A stretch of 64,000 nucleotides of DNA, taken from contig CANOQG010000007.1 of the NCBI GenBank assembly GCA_947568835.1, forward strand, positions 4,030,001 to 4,094,000, given 5' to 3'. The position numbers and the translations under genes were made by a program. The DNA is from Protonemura montana (lineage: Eukaryota > Arthropoda > Insecta > Plecoptera > Nemouridae). The notes under the pieces are model-generated. The model was not told the DNA's origin and did not search any database. It worked only from the letters and a program-made list of their open reading frames with translations. Numbering within the stretch: the first letter of the stretch is position 1; every line of letters begins with the position of its first letter. This document shows positions 26,293 to 39,488 of this stretch, piece by piece.

Positions 26293-29200
26293 ATGGGGCA
26301 AGACATGGGGCAGGACATAGGGCAGGACATGGGGCAGGACATGGGGCAGGACATGGGACAGGACATAGGGCAGGACATGGGGAAGGACATGGGGCAGGAA
26401 ATGGGGCAGGACATGGGACATGGGGCAGGACAGGGGGAGGACATGGAGCAGGACATGGGGCAGGACATGGGGCAGGACATGGGGCAGGACATGGGACATG
26501 GGGCAGGACAGGGGGAGGACATGGAGCAGGACATGGGGCAGGACATGGGGCAGGACATGGGACAGGACATAGGGAAGGACATGGGGCAGGACATGGGGCA
26601 GGACATGGGGCAGGACATGGGACATGGGGCAAGACATGGGACAGGACATGGGGCAGAACATGGGGCAGGACATGGGGCAGGACATGGGGCGGGACATAGG
26701 CCAGGACATGGGGCAGGAAATGGGACAGGACAAAGGGCAGGACATGGGGCAGGACATGGGACATGGGGCAGGACATGGGGCAGGACATGGGGCATGACAT
26801 GGGGCAGGACATGGGACAGGACATGGGGCAGGACATGGGGCAGGACATGGGGCAGGACATGGGGCAGGACATGAGGCAGGACATGGGACAGGACATGGGG
26901 CAGGACATGGGGCAGGACATGGGACATGGGGCAGGACATGGGGCAGGACATGGAGCAGGAGATGGGGCAGGAAATGGGGCAGGACATGGGACAGGACATA
27001 GGGCAGGACATGGGGCAGGACATGAGGCAGGACATGGGGCAGGACATGGGACATAGGGCAGGACAGGGGAAGGACATGGAGCAGGACATGGGGCAGGACA
27101 TGGGGCAGGACATAAGACAGGACATAGGGCAGGACATGGGGCAGGACATGGGGCAGGACATGGAGCAGGACATGGGGCAGGACATTGGGCAGGACATGGG
27201 ACAGGACATGGGGCAGGACATGGGGCAGGACATGGGGCAGGATATGAGGCAGGACATGGGGCAGGACATGAGGCAGGACATAAGACAGGACATAGGGCAG
27301 GACATGGGGCAGGACATAGGGCAGGCCATGGGGCAGGACATGGGGCAGGACATGGAGCAGGACATGGGACATGACATGGGACAGGACATGGGGCAGGACA
27401 TGGCGCAGGACATGGGGCAGGACATGGGGCAGGACATGGGGCAGGACATAGGGCAGGACATGGGGTAGGACATGAGGCAGGACATGGGACAGGACATGGG
27501 GCAGGACATGGGGCAGGACATGGGACAGGACATAGGGCAGGACATGAGGCAGGACATGGGGCAAAACATGGGGCAGGACATGGGACAGGACATGGGGCAG
27601 GACATTGGCCAGGCTATGGGGCAGGACATGGGGCAGGACATGAGGCAGGACATGGGACATGGGGAAAGACATGGGGCAGGACATGGGGCAGGACATGGGG
27701 CAGGACATGGGGCAGGACATGGGACAGGACATAGGGCAGGACATGGGGCAGGACATGGGGCAGGACATGGGGCAGGACATGGGACAGGACATGGTGCAGG
27801 ACATGGGGCAGGACATGGGGCAGGACATGGGACAGGACATAGGGAAGGACATGGGGCAGGAAATGGGGCAGGACATGGGGCAGGACATGGGGCAGGACAT
27901 GAGGCAGGACATTGGACAGGACATGGGGCAAAACATGGGGCAGGACATGGGACTGGACATGGGGCAGGACATGGGGCAGGACATGGGGCAGGACATGGGG
28001 CAGGACATGGGACATGAGGCAGGACAGGGGGAGGACATGGAGCGGGACATGGGGCAGGACATGGGGCAGGACATAGAGCAGGACATGGGGCAGGAAATAA
28101 GGCAGGACATGGGACAGGACATAGGGCAGGACATGGGGCAGGACATGAGGCAGGACATGGGGCAGGACATAAGACATAGGGCAGGACAGGGGGAGGACAT
28201 GGAGCAGGACATGGGGCATTACATGGGGCAGGACATAAGACAGGACATAGGGCAGGACATGGGGCAGGACATGGGGCAGGACATGGGGCAGGACATGGGA
28301 CATGGGGAAAGACATGGGGCAGGACATGAGGCAGGACATGGGGCAGGACATGGGGCAGGACATGGCGCAGGACATGGGGCAGGACATGGGGCAGGACATG
28401 GGGCAGGACATAGGGCAGGACATGGGGTAGGACATGAGGCAGGACATGGGACAGGACATGGGGCAGGACATGGGGCAGGACATGGGACAGGACATAGGGC
28501 AGGACATGGGGCAGGACATGGGGCAAAACATGGGGCAGGACATAAGACAGGACATGGGGCAGGACATTGGCCAGGCTATGGGGCAGGACATGGGGCAGGA
28601 CATGAGGCAGGACATGGGACATGGGGAAAGACATGGGGCAAGACATGGGGCAGGACATGGGGCAGGACATGGGGCAGGACATGGGACAGGACATAGGGCA
28701 GAACATGGGGCAGGACATGGGGCAGGACATGGGGCAGGACATGGGACAGGACATGGAGCAGGACATGGGGCAGGACATGGGGCAGGACATGGGACAGGAC
28801 ATAGGGAAGGACATGGGGCAGGACATGGGGCAGGACATGGGGTAGGACATGGGGCAGGAAATGGGACAGGACAAGGGGCAGGACATGGGGCAGGACATGA
28901 GGCAGGACATGGGGCATTACATGGGGCAGGACATAAGACAGGACATAGGGCAGGACATGGGGCAGGACATGGGGCAGGACATGGGGCAGGACATGGGACA
29001 TGGGGCAAGACATGGGGCAGGACATGAGGCAGGACATGGGGCAGGACATGGGGCAGGACATGGGGCAGGACATGGGGTAGGACATGGGGCAGGAAATGGG
29101 ACAGGACAAGGGGCAGGACATGGGGCAGGACATGGGACATGGGGCAGGACATGGGGCAGGACATGGGGCAGGACATGGGGCAGGACATGGGGCAGGACAT

Positions 29201-30837
29201 GGGGCAGGACATGGGGCAGGACATAGGGCAGGACATGGGGCAGGACATGGGGCAGGACATGGAGCAGGACATGGGACATGACATGGGACAGGACATGGGG
29301 CAGGACATGGGGCAGGACATGGGGAAGGACATAGGGCAGGACATGGGGCAGGACATGGGGCAGGACATGGGGCAGGACATAGGGCAGGACATGGGGCAGG
29401 ACATGGGGCAGGACATGGAGCAGGACATGGGGCAGGACATTGGGCAGGACATGGGACAGGACATGGGGCAGGACATGGGGCAGGACATGGGGCAGGATAT
29501 GAGGCAGGACATGGGGCAGGACATGAGGCAGGACATGGGACATGAGGTAAGACATGGGGCAGGACATGGAGCAGGACATGGGACAGGACATGGGGCAGGA
29601 CATGGGGCAGGACATGGGGCATGACATGGGACATGGGGCAGGACATGGGGTGGAACATGGAGCAGAAAATGGGGCACGACATGGGGCAGGACATAGGGCA
29701 GGACATGGGGCAGGACATGGGGCAGGACATGGGGCAGGACATGGGACATGGGGCAAGACATGGGGCAGGACATAGGGCAGGACATGGGGCAGGACATGGG
29801 GCAGGACATGGGACAGGACATAGGGCAGGACATGGGGAAGGACATGGGGCAGGAAATGGGGCAGGACATGGGACATGGGGCAGGACAGGGGGAGGACATG
29901 GAGCAGGACATGGGGCAGGACATGGGGCAGGACATGGGGCAGGACATGGGACATGAGGCAGGACAGGGGGAGGACATGGAGCAGGACATGGGGCAGGACA
30001 TGGGGCAGGACATGGGACAGGACATAGGGAAGGACATGGGGCAGGACATGGGGCAGGACATGGGGCAGGACATGGGACATGGGGCAAGACATGGGACAGG
30101 ACATGGGGCAGAACATGGGGCAGGACATGGGGCAGGACATGGGGCGGGACATAGGCCAGGACATGGGGCAGGAAATGGGACAGGACAAAGGGCAGGACAT
30201 GGGGCAGGACATGGGACATGGGGCAGGACATGGGGCAGGACATGGGGCATGACATGGGGCAGGACATGGGACAGGACATGGGGCAGGACATGGGGCAGGA
30301 CATGGGGCAGGACATGGGGCAGGACATGAGGCAGGACATGGGACAGGACATGGGGCAGGACATGGGGCAGGACATGGGACATGGGGCAGGACATGGGGCA
30401 GGACATGGAGCAGGAGATGGGGCAGGAAATGGGGCAGGACATGGGACAGGACATAGGGCAGGACATGGAGCAGGACATGAGGCAGGACATGGGGCAGGAC
30501 ATGGGACATAGGGCAGGACAGGGGAAGGACATGGAGCAGGACATGGGGCAGGACATGGGGCAGGACATAAGACAGGACATAGGGCAGGACATGGGGCAGG
30601 ACATGGGGCAGGACATGGAGCAGGACATGGGGCAGGACATTGGGCAGGACATGGGACAGGACATGGGGCAGGACATGGGGCAGGACATGGGGCAGGATAT
30701 GAGGCAGGACATGGGGCAGGACATGAGGCAGGACATAAGACAGGACATAGGGCAGGACATGGGGCAGGACATGGGGCAGGACATGGGGCAGGACATGGGA
30801 CATGGGGCAAGACATGGGGCAGGACATGAGGCAGGAC
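25540..30837. repeat. 5,298-bp tandem duplication, copy 1
   Basis: The segment is repeated immediately downstream at a constant 5,298-bp offset with no net indel, so identity is very high (I noted only four substitutions). It contains the 2,707-bp junction at 26,293. At 29956 it shares with copy 2 (35254) an A in the unit before the second AGGGGGAGGAC, where other HOR copies have G. Private to this copy are changes at 27795, 28075 and 30468. Confidence 0.88.
26293..28999. repeat. 2,707-bp tandem duplication, copy 2
   Basis: The junction near 26,293 places a CAAGAC unit and an ATAGGGC unit directly after the ATAAGAC/ATGGGAC context. This adjacency is otherwise seen only at 31,591, which is its 5,298-bp copy. 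Private differences from copy 1 are A-to-T at 27795 and G-to-A at 28075. Confidence 0.85.
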
Positions 30838-33800
30838 ATAGGGCAGGACATGGGGCAGGACATGGGGCAGGACATGGGGCAGGACATGGGACATGGGGAA
30901 AGACATGGGGCAGGACATGAGGCAGGACATGGGGCAGGACATGGGGCAGGACATGGCGCAGGACATGGGGCAGGACATGGGGCAGGACATGGGGCAGGAC
31001 ATAGGGCAGGACATGGGGTAGGACATGAGGCAGGACATGGGACAGGACATGGGGCAGGACATGGGGCAGGACATGGGACAGGACATAGGGCAGGACATGG
31101 GGCAGGACATGGGGCAAAACATGGGGCAGGACATAAGACAGGACATGGGGCAGGACATTGGCCAGGCTATGGGGCAGGACATGGGGCAGGACATGAGGCA
31201 GGACATGGGACATGGGGAAAGACATGGGGCAAGACATGGGGCAGGACATGGGGCAGGACATGGGGCAGGACATGGGACAGGACATAGGGCAGAACATGGG
31301 GCAGGACATGGGGCAGGACATGGGGCAGGACATGGGACAGGACATGGAGCAGGACATGGGGCAGGACATGGGGCAGGACATGGGACAGGACATAGGGAAG
31401 GACATGGGGCAGGACATGGGGCAGGACATGGGGTAGGACATGGGGCAGGAAATGGGACAGGACAAGGGGCAGGACATGGGGCAGGACATGAGGCAGGACA
31501 TGGGGCATTACATGGGGCAGGACATAAGACAGGACATAGGGCAGGACATGGGGCATGACATGGGGCAGGACATGGGGCAGGACATGGGACATGGGGCAAG
31601 ACATGGGGCAGGACATAGGGCAGGACATGGGGCAGGACATGGGGCAGGACATGGGACAGGACATAGGGCAGGACATGGGGAAGGACATGGGGCAGGAAAT
31701 GGGGCAGGACATGGGACATGGGGCAGGACAGGGGGAGGACATGGAGCAGGACATGGGGCAGGACATGGGGCAGGACATGGGGCAGGACATGGGACATGGG
31801 GCAGGACAGGGGGAGGACATGGAGCAGGACATGGGGCAGGACATGGGGCAGGACATGGGACAGGACATAGGGAAGGACATGGGGCAGGACATGGGGCAGG
31901 ACATGGGGCAGGACATGGGACATGGGGCAAGACATGGGACAGGACATGGGGCAGAACATGGGGCAGGACATGGGGCAGGACATGGGGCGGGACATAGGCC
32001 AGGACATGGGGCAGGAAATGGGACAGGACAAAGGGCAGGACATGGGGCAGGACATGGGACATGGGGCAGGACATGGGGCAGGACATGGGGCATGACATGG
32101 GGCAGGACATGGGACAGGACATGGGGCAGGACATGGGGCAGGACATGGGGCAGGACATGGGGCAGGACATGAGGCAGGACATGGGACAGGACATGGGGCA
32201 GGACATGGGGCAGGACATGGGACATGGGGCAGGACATGGGGCAGGACATGGAGCAGGAGATGGGGCAGGAAATGGGGCAGGACATGGGACAGGACATAGG
32301 GCAGGACATGGGGCAGGACATGAGGCAGGACATGGGGCAGGACATGGGACATAGGGCAGGACAGGGGAAGGACATGGAGCAGGACATGGGGCAGGACATG
32401 GGGCAGGACATAAGACAGGACATAGGGCAGGACATGGGGCAGGACATGGGGCAGGACATGGAGCAGGACATGGGGCAGGACATTGGGCAGGACATGGGAC
32501 AGGACATGGGGCAGGACATGGGGCAGGACATGGGGCAGGATATGAGGCAGGACATGGGGCAGGACATGAGGCAGGACATAAGACAGGACATAGGGCAGGA
32601 CATGGGGCAGGACATAGGGCAGGCCATGGGGCAGGACATGGGGCAGGACATGGAGCAGGACATGGGACATGACATGGGACAGGACATGGGGCAGGACATG
32701 GCGCAGGACATGGGGCAGGACATGGGGCAGGACATGGGGCAGGACATAGGGCAGGACATGGGGTAGGACATGAGGCAGGACATGGGACAGGACATGGGGC
32801 AGGACATGGGGCAGGACATGGGACAGGACATAGGGCAGGACATGAGGCAGGACATGGGGCAAAACATGGGGCAGGACATGGGACAGGACATGGGGCAGGA
32901 CATTGGCCAGGCTATGGGGCAGGACATGGGGCAGGACATGAGGCAGGACATGGGACATGGGGAAAGACATGGGGCAGGACATGGGGCAGGACATGGGGCA
33001 GGACATGGGGCAGGACATGGGACAGGACATAGGGCAGGACATGGGGCAGGACATGGGGCAGGACATGGGGCAGGACATGGGACAGGACATGGAGCAGGAC
33101 ATGGGGCAGGACATGGGGCAGGACATGGGACAGGACATAGGGAAGGACATGGGGCAGGAAATGGGGCAGGACATGGGGCAGGACATGGGGCAGGACATGA
33201 GGCAGGACATTGGACAGGACATGGGGCAAAACATGGGGCAGGACATGGGACTGGACATGGGGCAGGACATGGGGCAGGACATGGGGCAGGACATGGGGCA
33301 GGACATGGGACATGAGGCAGGACAGGGGGAGGACATGGAGCGGGACATGGGGCAGGACATGGGGCAGGACATGGAGCAGGACATGGGGCAGGAAATAAGG
33401 CAGGACATGGGACAGGACATAGGGCAGGACATGGGGCAGGACATGAGGCAGGACATGGGGCAGGACATAAGACATAGGGCAGGACAGGGGGAGGACATGG
33501 AGCAGGACATGGGGCATTACATGGGGCAGGACATAAGACAGGACATAGGGCAGGACATGGGGCAGGACATGGGGCAGGACATGGGGCAGGACATGGGACA
33601 TGGGGAAAGACATGGGGCAGGACATGAGGCAGGACATGGGGCAGGACATGGGGCAGGACATGGCGCAGGACATGGGGCAGGACATGGGGCAGGACATGGG
33701 GCAGGACATAGGGCAGGACATGGGGTAGGACATGAGGCAGGACATGGGACAGGACATGGGGCAGGACATGGGGCAGGACATGGGACAGGACATAGGGCAG

Positions 33801-36135
33801 GACATGGGGCAGGACATGGGGCAAAACATGGGGCAGGACATAAGACAGGACATGGGGCAGGACATTGGCCAGGCTATGGGGCAGGACATGGGGCAGGACA
33901 TGAGGCAGGACATGGGACATGGGGAAAGACATGGGGCAAGACATGGGGCAGGACATGGGGCAGGACATGGGGCAGGACATGGGACAGGACATAGGGCAGA
34001 ACATGGGGCAGGACATGGGGCAGGACATGGGGCAGGACATGGGACAGGACATGGAGCAGGACATGGGGCAGGACATGGGGCAGGACATGGGACAGGACAT
34101 AGGGAAGGACATGGGGCAGGACATGGGGCAGGACATGGGGTAGGACATGGGGCAGGAAATGGGACAGGACAAGGGGCAGGACATGGGGCAGGACATGAGG
34201 CAGGACATGGGGCATTACATGGGGCAGGACATAAGACAGGACATAGGGCAGGACATGGGGCAGGACATGGGGCAGGACATGGGGCAGGACATGGGACATG
34301 GGGCAAGACATGGGGCAGGACATGAGGCAGGACATGGGGCAGGACATGGGGCAGGACATGGGGCAGGACATGGGGTAGGACATGGGGCAGGAAATGGGAC
34401 AGGACAAGGGGCAGGACATGGGGCAGGACATGGGACATGGGGCAGGACATGGGGCAGGACATGGGGCAGGACATGGGGCAGGACATGGGGCAGGACATGG
34501 GGCAGGACATGGGGCAGGACATAGGGCAGGACATGGGGCAGGACATGGGGCAGGACATGGAGCAGGACATGGGACATGACATGGGACAGGACATGGGGCA
34601 GGACATGGGGCAGGACATGGGGAAGGACATAGGGCAGGACATGGGGCAGGACATGGGGCAGGACATGGGGCAGGACATAGGGCAGGACATGGGGCAGGAC
34701 ATGGGGCAGGACATGGAGCAGGACATGGGGCAGGACATTGGGCAGGACATGGGACAGGACATGGGGCAGGACATGGGGCAGGACATGGGGCAGGATATGA
34801 GGCAGGACATGGGGCAGGACATGAGGCAGGACATGGGACATGAGGTAAGACATGGGGCAGGACATGGAGCAGGACATGGGACAGGACATGGGGCAGGACA
34901 TGGGGCAGGACATGGGGCATGACATGGGACATGGGGCAGGACATGGGGTGGAACATGGAGCAGAAAATGGGGCACGACATGGGGCAGGACATAGGGCAGG
35001 ACATGGGGCAGGACATGGGGCAGGACATGGGGCAGGACATGGGACATGGGGCAAGACATGGGGCAGGACATAGGGCAGGACATGGGGCAGGACATGGGGC
35101 AGGACATGGGACAGGACATAGGGCAGGACATGGGGAAGGACATGGGGCAGGAAATGGGGCAGGACATGGGACATGGGGCAGGACAGGGGGAGGACATGGA
35201 GCAGGACATGGGGCAGGACATGGGGCAGGACATGGGGCAGGACATGGGACATGAGGCAGGACAGGGGGAGGACATGGAGCAGGACATGGGGCAGGACATG
35301 GGGCAGGACATGGGACAGGACATAGGGAAGGACATGGGGCAGGACATGGGGCAGGACATGGGGCAGGACATGGGACATGGGGCAAGACATGGGACAGGAC
35401 ATGGGGCAGAACATGGGGCAGGACATGGGGCAGGACATGGGGCGGGACATAGGCCAGGACATGGGGCAGGAAATGGGACAGGACAAAGGGCAGGACATGG
35501 GGCAGGACATGGGACATGGGGCAGGACATGGGGCAGGACATGGGGCATGACATGGGGCAGGACATGGGACAGGACATGGGGCAGGACATGGGGCAGGACA
35601 TGGGGCAGGACATGGGGCAGGACATGAGGCAGGACATGGGACAGGACATGGGGCAGGACATGGGGCAGGACATGGGACATGGGGCAGGACATGGGGCAGG
35701 ACATGGAGCAGGAGATGGGGCAGGAAATGGGGCAGGACATGGGACAGGACATAGGGCAGGACATGGGGCAGGACATGAGGCAGGACATGGGGCAGGACAT
35801 GGGACATAGGGCAGGACAGGGGAAGGACATGGAGCAGGACATGGGGCAGGACATGGGGCAGGACATAAGACAGGACATAGGGCAGGACATGGGGCAGGAC
35901 ATGGGGCAGGACATGGAGCAGGACATGGGGCAGGACATTGGGCAGGACATGGGACAGGACATGGGGCAGGACATGGGGCAGGACATGGGGCAGGATATGA
36001 GGCAGGACATGGGGCAGGACATGAGGCAGGACATAAGACAGGACATAGGGCAGGACATGGGGCAGGACATGGGGCAGGACATGGGGCAGGACATGGGACA
36101 TGGGGCAAGACATGGGGCAGGACATGAGGCAGGAC
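30838..36135. repeat. 5,298-bp tandem duplication, copy 2
   Basis: The left junction is the adjacency of an ATGAGGC unit with ATAGGGC at 30,838, corresponding to 25,540 in copy 1. It inherits the 2,707-bp junction (31,591) and the derived A at 35254. A private G-to-T at 31556 changes GCAGGAC to GCATGAC. The right end runs into the segment shared with H1 and H2 at offsets of 23,965 and 15,973. Confidence 0.88.
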
Positions 36136-39100
36136 ATGGGGCAGGACATGGGGCAGGACATGGGGCAGGACATGGGGTAGGACATGGGGCAGGAAATGGG
36201 ACAGGACAAGGGGCAGGACATGGGGCAGGACATGGGACATGGGGCAGGACATGGGGCAGGACATGGGGCAGGACATGGGGCAGGACATGGGGCAGGACAT
36301 GGGGCAGGACATGGGGCAGGACATAGGGCAGGACATGGGGCAGGACATGGGGCAGGACATGGAGCAGGACATGGGACATGACATGGGACAGGACATGGGG
36401 CAGGACATGGGGCAGGACATGGGGAAGGACATAGGGCAGGACATGGGGCAGGACATGGGGCAGGACATGGGGCAGGACATAGGGCAGGACATGGGGCAGG
36501 ACATGGGGCAGGACATGGAGCAGGACATGGGGCAGGACATTGGGCAGGACATGGGACAGGACATGGGGCAGGACATGGGGCAGGACATGGGGCAGGATAT
36601 GAGGCAGGACATGGGGCAGGACATGAGGCAGGACATGGGACATGAGGTAAGACATGGGGCAGGACATGGAGCAGGACATGGGACAGGACATGGGGCAGGA
36701 CATGGGGCAGGACATGGGGCATGACATGGGACATGGGGCAGGACATGGGGTGGAACATGGGGCAGGACATGGGGCAGGACATGAGGCAGGACATGGGACA
36801 GGACATGGGGCAGGACATGGGGCAGGACATGGGACATGGGGCAGGACATGGGGCAGGACATGGGGCAGGACATGGGGCAGGACATGGAGCAGGAGATGGG
36901 GCAGGAAATGGGGCAGGACATGGGACAGGACATAGGGCAGGACATGGGGCAGGACATGAGGCAGGACATGGGGCAGGACATGGGACATAGGGCAGGACAG
37001 GGGAAGGACATGGAGCAGGACATGGGGCAGGACATGGGGCAGGACATAAGACAGGACATAGGGCAGGACATGGGGTAGGACATGGGGCAGATCATGGGGC
37101 AGGACATGGGACATGGGGCAAGACATGGGGCAGGACATGGGGCAGGACATGGGGCAGGACATGGGGCAGATCATGGGGCAGGACATGGGACATGGGGCAG
37201 GACATGGGGCAGGACATGGGGCAGGACATGGGGCAGGACATGGGGCAGGACATGGGGCAGGACATAGGGCAGGCCATGGGGCAGGACATGGGGCAGGACA
37301 TGGAGCAGGACATGGGACATGACATGGGACAGGACATGGGGCAGGACATGGCGCAGGACATGGGGCAGGACATGGGGCAGGACATGGGGCAGGACATAGG
37401 GCAGGACATGGGGTAGGACATGAGGCAGGACATAGGACAGGACATGGGGCAGGACATGGGGCAGGACATGGGACAGGACATAGGGCAGGACATGAGGCAG
37501 GACATGGGGCAAAACATGGGGCAGGACATGGGACAGGACATGGGGCAGGACATTGGCCAGGCTATGGGGCAGGACATGGGGCAGGACATGAGGCAGGACA
37601 TGGGACATGGGGAAAGACATGGGGCAGGACATGGGGCAGGACATGGGGCAGGAAATGGGGCAGGACATGGGGCAGGACATGGGGCAGGACATGAGGCAGG
37701 ACATTGGACAGGACATGGGGCAAAACATGGGGCAGGACATGGGACTGGACATGGGGCAGGACATGGGGCAGGACATGGGGCAGGACATGGGGCAGGACAT
37801 GGGACATGAGGCAGGACAGGGGGAGGACATGGAGCGGGACATGGGGCAGGACATGGGGCAGGACATGGAGCAGGACATGGGGCAGGAAATAAGGCAGGAC
37901 ATGGGACAGGACATAGGGCAGGACATGGGGCAGGACATGAGGCAGGACATGGGGCAGGACATAAGACATAGGGCAGGACAGGGGGAGGACATGGAGCAGG
38001 ACATGGGGCATTACATGGGGCAGGACATAAGACAGGACATAGGGCAGGACATGGGGCAGGACATGGGGCAGGACATGGGGCAGGACATGGGACATGGGGA
38101 AAGACATGGGGCAGGACATGAGGCAGGACATGGGGCAGGACATGGGGCAGGACATGGCGCAGGACATGGGGCAGGACATGGGGCAGGACATGGGGCAGGA
38201 CATAGGGCAGGACATGGGGTAGGACATGAGGCAGGACATGGGACAGGACATGGGGCAGGACATGGGGCAGGACATGGGACAGGACATAGGGCAGGACATG
38301 GGGCAGGACATGGGGCAAAACATGGGGCAGGACATAAGACAGGACATGGGGCAGGACATTGGCCAGGCTATGGGGCAGGACATGGGGCAGGACATGAGGC
38401 AGGACATGGGACATGGGGAAAGACATGGGGCAAGACATGGGGCAGGACATGGGGCAGGACATGGGGCAGGACATGGGACAGGACATAGGGCAGGACATGG
38501 GGCAGGACATGGGGCAGGACATGGGGCAGGACATGGGACAGGACATGGAGCAGGACATGGGGCAGGACATGGGGCAGGACATGGGACAGGACATAGGGAA
38601 GGACATGGGGCAGGACATGGGGCAGGACATGGGGTAGGACATGGGGCAGGAAATGGGACAGGACAAGGGGCAGGACATGGGGCAGGACATGAGGCAGGAC
38701 ATGGGGCATTACATGGGGCAGGACATAAGACAGGACATAGGGCAGGACATGGGGCAGGACATGGGGCAGGACATGGGGCAGGACATGGGACATGGGGCAA
38801 GACATGGGGCAGGACATGAGGCAGGACATGGGGCAGGACATGGGGCAGGACATGGGGCAGGACATGGGGTAGGACATGGGGCAGGAACTGGGACAGGACA
38901 AGGGGCAGGACATGGGGCAGGACATGGGACATGGGGCAGGACATGGGGCAGGACATGGGGCAGGACATGGGGCAGGACATGGGGCAGGACATGGGGCAGG
39001 ACATGGGGCAGGACAAAGGGCAGGACATGGGGCAGGACATGGGGCAGGACATGGAGCAGGACATGGGACATGACATGGGACAGGACATGGGGCAGGACAT

Positions 39101-39488
39101 GGGGCAGGACATGGGGAAGGACATAGGGCAGGACATGGGGCAGGACATGGGGCAGGACATGGGGCAGGACATAGGGCAGGACATGGGGCAGGACATGGGG
39201 CAGGACATGGAGCAGGACATGGGGCAGGACATTGGGCAGGACATGGGACAGGACATGGGGCAGGACATGGGGCAGGACATGGGGCAGGATATGAGGCAGG
39301 ACATGGGGCAGGACATGAGGCAGGACATGGGACATGAGGTAAGACATGGGGCAGGACATGGAGCAGGACATGGGACAGGACATGGGGCAGGACATGGGGC
39401 AGGACATGGGGCATGACATGGGACATGGGGCAGGACATGGGGTGGAACATGGAGCAGAAAATGGGGCACGACATGGGGCAGGACATAG
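32022..39488. repeat. 7.47-kb tandem duplication, copy 1 (7,467 bp)
   Basis: Landmarks recur downstream at offsets of 7,467, then 7,479, 7,498 and 7,497. The steps are explained by single indels: one extra 12-mer in copy 2 near 39.6 kb, a 19-bp (7+12) loss from copy 1 near 36.84 kb, and a 1-bp loss in copy 2 near 46,456. H1 and H2 retain the 19 bp, so copy 1 lost it. Private changes include G-to-A at 37434 and A-to-C at 38888. Confidence 0.86.
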
